Source: SAR202 cluster bacterium (GTDB lineage: Bacteria > Chloroflexota > Dehalococcoidia > Lucifugimonadales > UBA1123). Taken from it: a stretch of DNA of 32,336 bases. The stretch spans positions 1 to 32,336 of the forward strand of contig JASMDM010000046.1 in NCBI GenBank assembly GCA_030752795.1, written 5' to 3'. The notes beneath the pieces were generated by a model that saw only the letters and a program-made list of their open reading frames with translations, was not told the DNA's origin and searched no databases. Below are positions 25,331-32,336 of the stretch, in pieces (the first letter of the stretch is position 1; every line of letters begins with the position of its first letter). Both the position numbers and the translations under genes were made by a program.

Positions 25331-26602
25331 TCAATCCGACGCGACCGCTGACACAGCGGCATCAAGGGCTTTGCTCGGAGGCGTGGCGCTGAGCATAACG
25401 ACGAGCGCCAGCAGGTAGATCGCCATCAACGATTGCCAGGCGAGTTCGTAACCGTCGCTGTTGTCGTAGATATACCCAACCACCGGCGCGCCGAACGCGC
25501 TGGCCAGCATAATTGTCGGCATTGTCAATCCCCTGATAGTGCCCAGGAAAGCGCGGCCGAAATAGTTCGCCCACATGTAGGTTTGAGAGACGATGTTGAT
25601 CCCCACCGAAAGCCCCCAAAGGATCGTTGACGTGAACATTTCGGTGGCGCTCGATGCCACGAGCATCAGTCCGACCGCCATCGTGAATCCCAGGTACGCC
25701 CCCGCCGCCACGAAACGCGCGGGAAACCGATCTAACAGGAATCCGACGAGGAGCAGCATTGCGGCCGCGCCGCCCGCGTCAGCCGAGATGGCCACCGCCA
25801 CGAGGTCGGCGTCGAATCCCTTCTCCACCCAGTATGGGATGCGGTGAACGCTGGCGCCCATCCCGAATCCGCCCAGCATCATCGCCATGACCAGCATCCA
25901 GAAAGCCCGAGTCCGAAGCGCTTCGCCTATGGTCCAGACGGCTTCTTCTTCCGCATTCTGCTCGCCTGGGCTTTGTTGTTCGATCACGACGGGGTCGCCG
26001 TCGGGACGCAGGCCCATGTCTTCTGGTTGACGTCGCAGAAACAGCAGCGACATGGGAATGATCAGAACCATGCTGACGATGCCGAGGTAGAGCCAGGCGT
26101 CGCGCCAGTCGACCACTTCGATAAACAGTTGCGTGACGGGCAGCAACACTATTCCGCCCACGCCGAGCCCGAGAGACGCCAATCCGAGCGCGACCCCTCG
26201 CCTGCGAACGAACCACTTGGCGACCGGCACCGTGCTCAGAATACCGCCGCCCGGTGTGCTGAGTCCGGCCAAGCCCACGATCGTGAACAGAATGAAGAGC
26301 TGCAGCACATTGTCTGCCAGCCCAAATCCGATGACGCCCATGCCTGTCACGAGCGCGGCGACAGGGATTATGAGTCGCGGTCCGAACCGGTCCAGCAGCC
26401 TCCCTAAAAACAGGCTTGTGAATCCGCTGGCCAGATACCGCGCCGTTGTCAGCCAGCCGAACGTGCTTCGCGAGATGCCCATCGCTTCGCCCATCGGGAT
26501 GACAAAAAGGCCCAGGTTGAGTGTGCCGGTCGCGTGCACCGCGAAGTTTACGAAGAACAGAGTTACGACGATCACCCAGCCGTAGTAGAAGGGTGGTTTC
26601 AT
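25331..26602 (-). CDS. MFS transporter (monocarboxylate/OFA-like)
   Basis: A 423-residue major facilitator carrier with about twelve membrane helices in two halves. The loop after helix 2 carries GRLLDRFGPRLII, the MFS motif A. The central cytoplasmic loop (about 195-225) has RRQPEDMGLRPDGDP, then an acidic linker, then TIGEALRTRAFWMLV. This resembles the monocarboxylate/oxalate:formate subgroup, so an organic acid is a fair guess for the substrate. The second MFS gene in the window (30522-31856) has the same PEDxGLxPDGDP and ALRTxAFW elements, marking the two as paralogues. ATG 26602 has no strong ribosome-binding site. The VOC gene follows in the same direction after about 130 bases. Confidence 0.9.
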   Translation of the reverse strand: MKPPFYYGWVIVVTLFFVNFAVHATGTLNLGLFVIPMGEAMGISRSTFGWLTTARYLASGFTSLFLGRLLDRFGPRLIIPVAALVTGMGVIGFGLADNVLQLFILFTIVGLAGLSTPGGGILSTVPVAKWFVRRRGVALGLASLGLGVGGIVLLPVTQLFIEVVDWRDAWLYLGIVSMVLIIPMSLLFLRRQPEDMGLRPDGDPVVIEQQSPGEQNAEEEAVWTIGEALRTRAFWMLVMAMMLGGFGMGASVHRIPYWVEKGFDADLVAVAISADAGGAAAMLLLVGFLLDRFPARFVAAGAYLGFTMAVGLMLVASSATEMFTSTILWGLSVGINIVSQTYMWANYFGRAFLGTIRGLTMPTIMLASAFGAPVVGYIYDNSDGYELAWQSLMAIYLLALVVMLSATPPSKALDAAVSAVASD

Positions 26603-27292
26603 CGGGATCTGATTTGTTCGATTTCTCGCATTGGGGTTTTTGACATGATTTCGTATTTCAACGTGTGATCACCTTCGGGTTTCGGCGACCGAATGCGAAC
26701 CTCGGCTCGTTAAGGTCCTTCGACAAGCTCAGGACGAACGCGAGAGGGCGACATTGACTGCGCCTGAAACAAATCGGCGCGGGTCGCAGCCCGTGTTTCG
26801 ATCACACACCCAAGCTCAAGTCGACCGGTTCGCCCGCGAGGTCGTGGAGCACCGAGAGGGCGAGCGCCACGAGGGACAGGCCAAGTACGGCGCGAGCCCG
26901 GGTCAGAATTTGCAGCCGTTTCGGCATTCCACCCCATTCAACGTGAGGATGCTCGTCGGTTGCCGTATCCGAAAGCGGCCGATCCCTCCCCTACCGCACC
27001 CCCACACCCCACCGTCGGGAATGCCGCGACGGGTCCCGGGCCTCACATGAAGCGACGCTATTCCCGCTTCCCCGGAACTCGGCGCGACCAACACGCCTGC
27101 AATCGATTGTTCGTTTGTCACGGATTCGGCTCAGTGCGCCGTGATGTTCGGTCGTGACTGAGGTTCCATACGAATCGCGGGCCCAGTATTTCACTTCCGT
27201 CCGGCATCGGCAATTTGGACGCGGCCAAGTGATTGTCACTCGCCCACAGAGCTCAGTCGTTGGTCAGAGAGATCGAGGTGCGAAACCACTGT
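26603..27292. other. 690-base stretch without a recognisable gene
   Basis: It holds one copy of the dispersed 28-base repeat (26714-26741) and a half-decayed palindrome, TTCCCGCTTCCCCGGAA (27061-27077), similar to the common intergenic ATTCCCGC...GCGGGAAT elements. The frames in it are short, lack ribosome-binding sites and look random. It may be repeat-derived spacer. Confidence 0.45.
26714..26741. repeat. Dispersed 28-base repeat, copy C
   Basis: GGTCCTTCGACAAGCTCAGG followed by ACGAACGC: the closest of the three to the widespread consensus. It lies between the MFS gene and the NTF2-like gene, in unrelated flanking sequence, so it is an independent copy rather than part of the tandem duplication. 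Confidence 0.8.
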
Positions 27293-27691
27293 TCAAGGTT
27301 TCGTGATGCCCGGCGGTTGCCTTCTCACGCAACGCCAACCATCGCCAACTTTCACGAAGGTGAACCGCGCCGTGAACGATTGCATTATGGCGCCGTCCGC
27401 ATGATATCGCGTCGCTGCCAATGTGCATGTCGACTCGGCGTCGGTCTCTGATTCGACGTAATGCGCGTCGAGCTTCGCTGTTGTGCCCTTATATCCGCGG
27501 GATACGAACCACTCCGAGTCACAGACGTACTCCGGAACGTCTTCCACGCGAGCGATCGTGAACAACGGCGTTTCGCTGGTCGCCGAACCTTGCGTGAACG
27601 GCGGTTGGATCGTATCTCTGAACCGATGATTTCGACTGTCGCTGATCACGTCCAACTGCACGATGACGGCATCCCGCGGCGTTTCAGCCAT
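27293..27691 (-). CDS. NTF2-like hypothetical protein
   Basis: A 132-residue soluble protein. The C-terminal half (KLDAHYVESETDAESTCTLA, then MQSFTARFTFVKVGDGWRCV) has the alternating beta-strand pattern and final G-x-G-W-R of NTF2/SnoaL-like cone folds, which include small isomerases, dehydratases and binding proteins. The N-terminal half is atypical. GGAGG six bases before ATG 27691 supports the gene and its start. It lies 57 bases after the CinA-like gene in the same direction and is probably cotranscribed. The substrate is unknown. Confidence 0.6.
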   Translation of the reverse strand: MAETPRDAVIVQLDVISDSRNHRFRDTIQPPFTQGSATSETPLFTIARVEDVPEYVCDSEWFVSRGYKGTTAKLDAHYVESETDAESTCTLAATRYHADGAIMQSFTARFTFVKVGDGWRCVRRQPPGITKP

Positions 27692-27748
27692 ACCGAACCT
27701 CCGGCAAGTTCATCCGATCAATCGTGAACATTGCTCCGATGCGGAAGT

Positions 27749-28237
27749 TCAGTTGGCTTCTCGCACGCACTCTTCGAGTAGGTCGATTGCCGCTTTTGCG
27801 AACACCCACATGTTGGCCTCACGGTCCTTGTCGCCGGTTTCGAGGGTCATCGTGCGCTCGAAGGGTCCCGTTACCGCGAAGCATGCGTGGCCGGACGAAT
27901 CGCCGTATCGATTGCCGGTGGGGCCGCTCGCGCCGGTCTCGCCGAGTCCCCACGTTGCGCCGAGGGCGCCGCGGATCGTGCGGGCATTCAGCAGGGCATA
28001 CGGCTCAGTGCTGGCGCGCATGTCCGCCATCGTCGCGTCGGCAACGGCTAGCAACTCCTGCTGTGCCGCGCGCGTGTATATCACGGCACCTCCGACGTAG
28101 TAGGCCGAGGCTCCGGGAATCGCGAGGAGCGCCGCCGAGATCAAGCCGCCAGCCGACGACTCGGCGACGGCCAGGTTCTGATTCGATTCTTTGAGCACTT
28201 CAGCAACCGAAGCTGCCAGCGAGTTCAGGTCAGGCAT
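27749..28237 (-). CDS. CinA C-terminal-domain protein (nicotinamide-nucleotide amidase-like)
   Basis: A 162-residue stand-alone CinA_C domain. Proven members (PncC) deamidate nicotinamide mononucleotide to nicotinate mononucleotide in NAD recycling. The N-terminal signature AVAESSAGGLISAALLAIPG (23-42) is followed by SAYYVGGAVIYT and, near residue 100, GETGASGP. The N-terminal MoaB-like half of full CinA is absent, as is normal for PncC. GGGAGA precedes ATG 28237. In this neighbourhood of catabolic genes the domain may act on another amide, so activity is likely but substrate is inference. Confidence 0.85.
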   Translation of the reverse strand: MPDLNSLAASVAEVLKESNQNLAVAESSAGGLISAALLAIPGASAYYVGGAVIYTRAAQQELLAVADATMADMRASTEPYALLNARTIRGALGATWGLGETGASGPTGNRYGDSSGHACFAVTGPFERTMTLETGDKDREANMWVFAKAAIDLLEECVREAN

Positions 28238-28451
28238 TGTCTTCTCCCGTTAGTGATGCGGCGCGGCGATGGATTGCGCGAGACAATCGAACTCGGTGTC
28301 GTAAACGTCGGCGCCAATCGTCGATTGTTTGCGAATAGTCGATCGAGGACGGAACCTTTGGCGATTGACCGGACTCGATGCCGGCTCTCGTAGCACAATG
28401 CGGATCATTCAACAAACCGAGATACTCGGGGTCTTCTGGAATCACACTCAT
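28230..28451 (-). CDS. Possible short protein upstream of the CinA-like gene
   Basis: A 73-codon frame from 28451 ends with a stop that overlaps the CinA-like start by eight bases. The C-terminal half (SIDYSQTIDDWRRRLRHRVR) is basic and could be helical. There is no recognised family and no clear ribosome-binding site. The overlap is the only argument for it; it may be chance. Confidence 0.25.
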   Translation of the reverse strand: MSVIPEDPEYLGLLNDPHCATRAGIESGQSPKVPSSIDYSQTIDDWRRRLRHRVRLSRAIHRRAASLTGEDNA

Positions 28452-28460
28452 AACGTTGAG

Positions 28461-28492
28461 CCAGATTCTTCACCTGCGGGTTCAGAATGACA
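28461..28492. repeat. Dispersed repeat, copy 2 (CCAGATTCTTC...GAATGACA)
   Basis: Second copy of the 32-base element at 8534-8565, in the same orientation and again between genes, about 105 bases beyond the stop of the dehydratase gene. Confidence 0.6.
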
Positions 28493-28596
28493 TATTGGGT
28501 TTCGTCACCTGAAGGTTTCTTTCGGCGCGATTTTGACATCTCCGGTGGGTTGCAACTGTGTGCGTCTCCAAGCAGAATCCCGAAACAATCAACCGC

Positions 28597-29814
28597 CTAC
28601 TTGATAATCACTTCATTGCCGCCGAATTTCGCCGCGAAAATCTCCTGGTCGACGGCCAGTCCCAGTCCTGGTCCGGCCGGGATGGAATACGAACCTTCTT
28701 CGAAGGTCACGTCGTCGTTCGCGTAGACGTTTGGCAGGTAGCGCTCGTCCTCGAGCGACTCGAACGTCTTAGATGCAGCTCCGAACACGAGCGTCGCCCT
28801 TGCGCCGAAGTTCGAGTTGCCGAAGTTATGGGGGATCGAACGCACGCTCGTCGGCTCCAACCACTTCTCGAGGGCTTGCCAGCGCGAGAAACCTGCCGAA
28901 ACGGTGTCGGGTTGATAGCCGTCGATCAGGCCGTTGTTCACCAGATCGACGAACACCGGACCCGGCGGATCTCGGTCCACTTCACCGCAGACCAGCAGCG
29001 CGTTCGATCCAAGCCGGTCCCTCATCCGCCGGAACACCCGGTAGTCGGCCACATTGTGAGTGACCATCTCCTCCATCCAGAAAATGTTGGCGGAGAGAGT
29101 CTCCCGTACGAAGTCTTCCAGCAGGTCCAGCCTGCCGTCGTAGCCGAAGTTGGCGTCGACCATGATCGCAGCGTCGGACCCGACGGCCTCGCGAACGGCG
29201 AGGACCACTTCGATGTCGCGCTCCAGTCCGGCCTGCGGCGCCATCCAACGGCCCGGCCTGCCAACTTTCATCTTGAATTGACGATATCCGTCCCGACGTG
29301 ATTCAGCAGCTTCCTCAGCCACTTGGCCGGCGCCCTTCTCGGGATTCACAAGATCTTGGTAGTACAGAGTCGTGTCATAGGCAGGGACCACGTCCCGCAC
29401 CCGTCCACCGAGCAGATCGACGCACGATACGCCCATGTCCCGACCCAACAGATCGAAGGCGAGGATGCTCATCCAGCCGTGTTCCCAGAACGGCGGTTTG
29501 TGCGCGTCGGTCACGCCGACGACACGACCGCCGGAAACTTCGAGGAATTCGTCGACCCGTTTGCCGAGCAACGATTCACGGAGCAGGGCCATCAACCCTC
29601 GCACGGTGCCTTCTGGATCGTTGAAGCCGGTGAACTCCCGCATGAAGCGATTTGCGATCGTGAGTCCCTCTAGACCGCCGTCGGTCCGGGCGCGCACCAG
29701 CCATTCGGTGCGTTCACGACCCATATTCTCGCCGCGCGAGTTTCGGCCAAGTTCTTTGCGATAATGAACAGGGACTGGCGTCACGCTGATCTCGTTGATC
29801 GTTTGACCGGGCAT
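28597..29814 (-). CDS. Enolase-superfamily sugar-acid dehydratase/racemase (mandelate racemase subgroup)
   Basis: A 405-residue TIM-barrel enzyme that removes a proton next to a carboxylate, using Mg2+. The mandelate-racemase-subgroup residues are all visible: K181-x-K183 (FKMKVG), metal ligands Asp220 (MVDANFGYD), Glu249 (FWMEEM) and Glu278 (CGEVD), and the Asp303-His329 dyad (QPDTVS, PHNFG). This set is typical of dehydratases of acid sugars. The N-terminal capping domain (1-130) begins INEISVTPVPVHYRK. The start ATG 29814 has GAGGAG seven bases upstream; the open frame goes to 29886. The gene follows a SnoaL-like gene, and nearby MFS, SDR and VOC genes suggest uptake and breakdown of an organic acid. 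The substrate is unknown. Confidence 0.92.
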   Translation of the reverse strand: MPGQTINEISVTPVPVHYRKELGRNSRGENMGRERTEWLVRARTDGGLEGLTIANRFMREFTGFNDPEGTVRGLMALLRESLLGKRVDEFLEVSGGRVVGVTDAHKPPFWEHGWMSILAFDLLGRDMGVSCVDLLGGRVRDVVPAYDTTLYYQDLVNPEKGAGQVAEEAAESRRDGYRQFKMKVGRPGRWMAPQAGLERDIEVVLAVREAVGSDAAIMVDANFGYDGRLDLLEDFVRETLSANIFWMEEMVTHNVADYRVFRRMRDRLGSNALLVCGEVDRDPPGPVFVDLVNNGLIDGYQPDTVSAGFSRWQALEKWLEPTSVRSIPHNFGNSNFGARATLVFGAASKTFESLEDERYLPNVYANDDVTFEEGSYSIPAGPGLGLAVDQEIFAAKFGGNEVIIK

Positions 29815-29916
29815 GTGATTCTCCTCATCCCGTAGGTTAGATTTTCGAAGCTGTTTACGAGTGTCGGGCGGCGGTCCCTGTCGCACGGGAATAGGGCAAT
29901 GAAATCGTCCGGGGCG

Positions 29917-30339
29917 TCACCTCCCACCACCGATGCCTTGAGCCCTTCCTGAGACGAACGACGATCGGAACTGCACGCCCCAGCGTCCGTCGATCAGAGT
30001 GAATATCCACAACGTGAGGAAGCCGTTGTACTCGGTTCCGTCCGCTAGCCGTCTCGACTGATGGATGGCCAGATGCACTTTCTCGTCGCCTGACTGAACC
30101 GCTTCGATGGAGGTCGTGGTCGTGTGATCCCAGCCTTCCGCCTTTAACGCTGCCGTTGTCTTCTCGCCGCCCGACTCGCGAAAATCGTCTGCAAAATCCC
30201 AGACCTGGAACTTGTTGTCGAACGACAATCTTCGATGCGGAAAGTGCATCTCCGCGATCATCGCGTCCATGTCCCTGGCGTTGAACGCGGCGTTCCATCG
30301 TTCGAACGAGGCTGTTGCTTGGTTGACGGCGTCGGACAT
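29917..30339 (-). CDS. SnoaL/NTF2-like protein
   Basis: A 140-residue single-domain protein of the NTF2/SnoaL-like fold. It begins with the helix ATASFERWNAAFNARDMDAM and FPHRRLSF, typical of the family, and ends LWIFTLIDGRWGVQFRSSF. Members are small isomerases, hydrolases or binding proteins. GGGAG lies eight bases before ATG 30339. A good promoter (30427-30399) sits about 60 bases upstream, and the dehydratase begins 102 bases downstream, so the two probably form an operon. Confidence 0.8.
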   Translation of the reverse strand: MSDAVNQATASFERWNAAFNARDMDAMIAEMHFPHRRLSFDNKFQVWDFADDFRESGGEKTTAALKAEGWDHTTTTSIEAVQSGDEKVHLAIHQSRRLADGTEYNGFLTLWIFTLIDGRWGVQFRSSFVSGRAQGIGGGR

Positions 30340-30398
30340 CGGCTGCTCCCGCGTCTGGTTCTGCGTCGAATCGGTTTCGCTGGTTGAGGAAGCACCAG

Positions 30399-30427
30399 GA
30401 TATACGACCGTCGACCGTGGTTGTCAA
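30399..30427 (-). promoter_or_regulatory. Strong putative sigma-70-like promoter for the SnoaL/dehydratase operon
   Basis: A perfect TTGACA (30427-30422) is followed after exactly 17 bases by TATATC (30404-30399) on the minus strand. The spacer contains the palindrome GGTCGAC-type sequence around GTCGAC, a possible regulator site. It reads into the SnoaL-like gene. Confidence 0.65.
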
Positions 30428-30484
30428 TCGGAGGCGCCGCGTCCATCACAGCCGTCGCCATCGAACTCGGCGAGATGATCGCTT

Positions 30485-30514
30485 TTGCGGGGAGCGGGTC
30501 CAATCCGATAGACT
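30485..30514 (+). promoter_or_regulatory. Possible promoter giving a leaderless MFS mRNA
   Basis: TTGCGG (30485-30490) and TAGACT (30509-30514) are 18 bases apart. Only seven bases separate the -10 from ATG 30522, and no ribosome-binding site is present, so transcription would begin at or next to the start codon. Pattern evidence only. Confidence 0.3.
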
Positions 30515-30521
30515 TGGCGCG

Positions 30522-31856
30522 ATGCAATCTCCGAACCGCTTAACCGACGCGCCAGACGGCCTAATTCAAAAGGCCAAAGGCGCGTTTTATGGTTGGAGGG
30601 TTGTAGGCGCGGGTACGTTCCTGCTAACGGTCATGGCCGTCAGCGTATTCCAGGGTCTTGGCTTATTCCTGGTGGCGTTGGAAAGGCAATTCGGGTGGAG
30701 CCGAACTGCCATGTCAGGGGCTTTCACGCTCGCACGAGGCGAGGGCGCCGTGCTCGGCCCCGTTGAAGGAATGGTGATCGACCGGTTCGGATCTCGCGGG
30801 TTGGTCCTGATCGGCTACTGCATCATCGGCCTTGGATTCATCCTGCTCTCGATGATCCAGAGCCTGTGGCACTTCTACGTCGCGTTTATCATCATCACTC
30901 TCGGCTCCGGATTAGGCGGCTGGCTCGCCGTGGTCTCGATGGTGAACAACTGGTTCATCCGCCACCGCTCTTTGGCGATCGCCGCAACCACATCGGGCAT
31001 ACACTTCGGCGGATTCCTCGTGCCTGTGCTGGCGTTGGGGATCGACGCGCACGGGTTCCGGTGGGCCACGCTGGGCATGGGCATTTTCATGTTCATCATG
31101 ATCGGACCGGTGGTACGAGTGATCCACACCCGGCCCGAGGACATCGGCTTGGCGCCCGACGGCGATCCTCCCAAGATCATGACCAATCAGTCCAGCGCTC
31201 AAGAATCGGGCGCTCCGGGGAGCAGCGACGAAGAGGCCGAGTTCACCGTGAGGCAGGCGTTGCGGACGTCCGCCTTCTGGATACTGACGATCGTCCATAT
31301 ATCGTCGACGATATCCATCGTGACGCTGTCGTTGCACCTCGTGCCCAAATTGACCGACATGGGATTGTCGTTGAGCACCGCGGGGATCGTGGTCTTGTCG
31401 TACACGGCAGCCGCCGTGCCTTCCCAGTTCGTCGCCGGCGTCGTTGCTGACAAGTTGCCAAAACAGCTGGTATTGTTCTTCTTCCTGGCGATGCAGGCAT
31501 CCGGCATGGCAGTGATCGCGTTTGCCGACAACATCGGCACGGCGTTCCTGTTTGCAGTTCTTTACGGCATCGGGTTCGGGGGCAGGGTGCCGCTGCTGAC
31601 GTCCATTCGTGGCGACTACTTCGGACGAAAAGCCTTCGCAACGATCATGGGCTTGTCCCAGATGCCGAACAACATCGCGATGATGTTCGCGCCGCTATTC
31701 GCCGCCTACATGTACGACACGACCGACTCATACCAGATCCCGTTCCTGACGTTCGCGATCCTGAATTTCCTTGGCGCGTGCCTTGTGCTGTTCGTGCGAA
31801 GGCCAAGGTTGACAGGCATGGCTCAATGCCTCGACGTCGATCCGCATGCCTGTTAG
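30522..31856 (+). CDS. MFS transporter, paralogue of the carrier at 25331-26602
   Basis: A 444-residue major facilitator carrier with about twelve helices. It begins with a hydrophilic 20-residue tail, then AFYGWRVVGAGTFLLTVM. The central loop has HTRPEDIGLAPDGDP, an acidic linker and VRQALRTSAFWILT, shared with the first MFS protein. Organic-acid transport is a guess from the monocarboxylate-like subgroup. ATG 30522 is preferred; the frame is open from 30384. The last residues (TGMAQCLDVDPHAC) are odd: they lie on the antisense of the integrase fragment and inside an inverted repeat, so the natural 3' end may have been replaced, though all twelve helices seem present. Confidence 0.88.
   Translation: MQSPNRLTDAPDGLIQKAKGAFYGWRVVGAGTFLLTVMAVSVFQGLGLFLVALERQFGWSRTAMSGAFTLARGEGAVLGPVEGMVIDRFGSRGLVLIGYCIIGLGFILLSMIQSLWHFYVAFIIITLGSGLGGWLAVVSMVNNWFIRHRSLAIAATTSGIHFGGFLVPVLALGIDAHGFRWATLGMGIFMFIMIGPVVRVIHTRPEDIGLAPDGDPPKIMTNQSSAQESGAPGSSDEEAEFTVRQALRTSAFWILTIVHISSTISIVTLSLHLVPKLTDMGLSLSTAGIVVLSYTAAAVPSQFVAGVVADKLPKQLVLFFFLAMQASGMAVIAFADNIGTAFLFAVLYGIGFGGRVPLLTSIRGDYFGRKAFATIMGLSQMPNNIAMMFAPLFAAYMYDTTDSYQIPFLTFAILNFLGACLVLFVRRPRLTGMAQCLDVDPHAC
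31812..31853. repeat. Inverted repeat at the MFS/integrase boundary
   Basis: ACAGGCATG (31812-31820) is repeated in inverse as CATGCCTGT (31845-31853), with the perfect palindrome TCGACGTCGA (31831-31840) between them. It contains the MFS stop codon's neighbourhood and the last recognisable codons of the integrase. Confidence 0.6.
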
Positions 31857-32186
31857 CAGCACTGTCTCGATGATGATGCCACCCGGCTCCGCTCTCGAAG
31901 CTTTTATCAGAGACAGGAACTGGTCTTTGGTCAACACGTAGGGCTTTGATTTCGCTGCGGAAGGTGCGCTGGCCATCGCTGCTATGTCCCTGGCCATAAG
32001 GCTCTTTTTCATCGCTGTACGGAGACAATCCCCAACCGACCTGTGTATCGCGTTGACGTAAGAAGGCGAGAGGCCCTCCTCCATCAACCTACCGTAGGCC
32101 AATTCCAAGTGGTCGGGCGAATCTTGCTCAACCTGAGGTCGCCGATATACTTATCGATGCGTCTGATGTTTAGGCTATAGCCTCCG
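31846..32186 (-). pseudogene. Broken tyrosine integrase (phage-type), both ends missing
   Basis: The minus strand codes for the middle of a tyrosine recombinase. A first frame gives NIRRIDKYIGDLRLSKIRP, the end of the SAM-like arm. After a missing base near 32113-32117 a second frame continues DHLELAYGRLMEEGLSPSYV and NAIHRSVGDCLRTAMKK, then the catalytic domain opens (YVLTKDQFLSLIKAS, TVLLTGMR). The sequence then stops resembling integrases, right where the catalytic arginine-containing helix should go on; the catalytic His and Tyr are absent. The 5' end is cut at 32187 by an IS element. The protein cannot work. It is a relic of an integrated element. Confidence 0.85.
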
Positions 32187-32336
32187 TGTCAAGGGCGGAG
32201 TGAAAGTGTACCAGTGGGGCGGAGTAAAACTGTACCACCGAGCGCCGCAGGTTGAGCGTCAATGTCTGCGGTGCGTAAGAGCCGGCGCTAGGCGGTTGCC
32301 AGAGGTTGGTTGGACTTCCGGCTGTGCTTGAGGCGG
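32187..32336 (-). mobile_element. End of an IS21-like insertion sequence (continues beyond window)
   Basis: From 32187 the DNA reads TGTCAAG and then two 21-base direct repeats, 32193-32213 and 32217-32237, both of the form GGGCGGAGT-AAA-TGTACCA and identical at 19 of 21 positions. A TG...CA end followed by multiple internal repeats that bind the transposase is characteristic of the IS21 family. The element interrupts the integrase reading frame exactly at 32186/32187. The other end and most of the transposase genes lie outside the window. Confidence 0.7.
32288..32336 (-). CDS. C-terminal end of a transposition protein (partial)
   Basis: The minus strand gives RLKHSRKSNQPLATA and a stop at 32290-32288, with the rest beyond the window. 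The basic tail and its position about 100 bases inside the IS end suit the last gene of the element (istB-like in IS21), but fifteen residues cannot prove it. Confidence 0.35.
   Translation of the reverse strand, partial: RLKHSRKSNQPLATA

Overview
The window looks like a chromosomal segment of an uncultured bacterium. My best guess is a Dehalococcoidia/SAR202-type Chloroflexi. That is an inference from the mixture of an aldehyde:ferredoxin oxidoreductase-like protein, an enolase-superfamily dehydratase, paralogous MFS carriers, SDR enzymes and dispersed short repeats in a moderately GC-rich sequence. There is no rRNA or other marker gene to confirm it.

Left part (1-8300), mostly housekeeping. 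On the minus strand lie a DUF502 membrane protein (cut by the window edge) coupled to a GT4 glycosyltransferase, a BioF2/FemAB-like acyltransferase overlapping GTP cyclohydrolase I (folE), and threonine synthase. Divergent from these, on the plus strand, are long-form hibernation factor hpf, glyA and a four-cysteine PD-(D/E)XK nuclease. Between glyA and the nuclease, on the minus strand, is a candidate small RNA: a -10 box, a 15-bp stem with three strand-specific G-U pairs, and a terminator with a GCAA loop.

Middle part (8050-16450). A small membrane protein is followed by an ECF sigma factor/anti-sigma pair. Next is a scar where two truncated surface-protein genes meet head to head. One carries a C-terminal sorting-like tail that is recovered only after correcting a one-base frameshift. 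Then come a divergent AOR-family protein (one iron-sulfur cysteine apparently replaced by serine), a six-helix membrane protein and a PrkA-type kinase with a strong terminator.

Right-centre (16580-23340). A YhaO/YhaN-like (SbcD/SbcC-like) nuclease-ATPase pair overlaps by ATGA. After an 835-bp stretch without a recognisable gene come an NAD-dependent epimerase and a YfcE-type phosphoesterase.

Right part (23479-31856), an accessory catabolic region. On the minus strand lie a SnoaL-like protein, an enolase-superfamily dehydratase, a CinA C-terminal-domain protein, an NTF2-like protein, an MFS carrier, a frameshifted VOC protein and an SDR dehydrogenase. The SDR 5' end is tandemly duplicated, leaving a dead SDR stub. 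A second MFS carrier is divergent on the plus strand. The right edge is mobile: a broken tyrosine integrase interrupted by the end of an IS21-like element that runs out of the window.

Three one-base frameshifts occur (11134, 25133-25136, about 32115). Each could be real decay or a consensus error. No CRISPR, tRNA or rRNA was seen.
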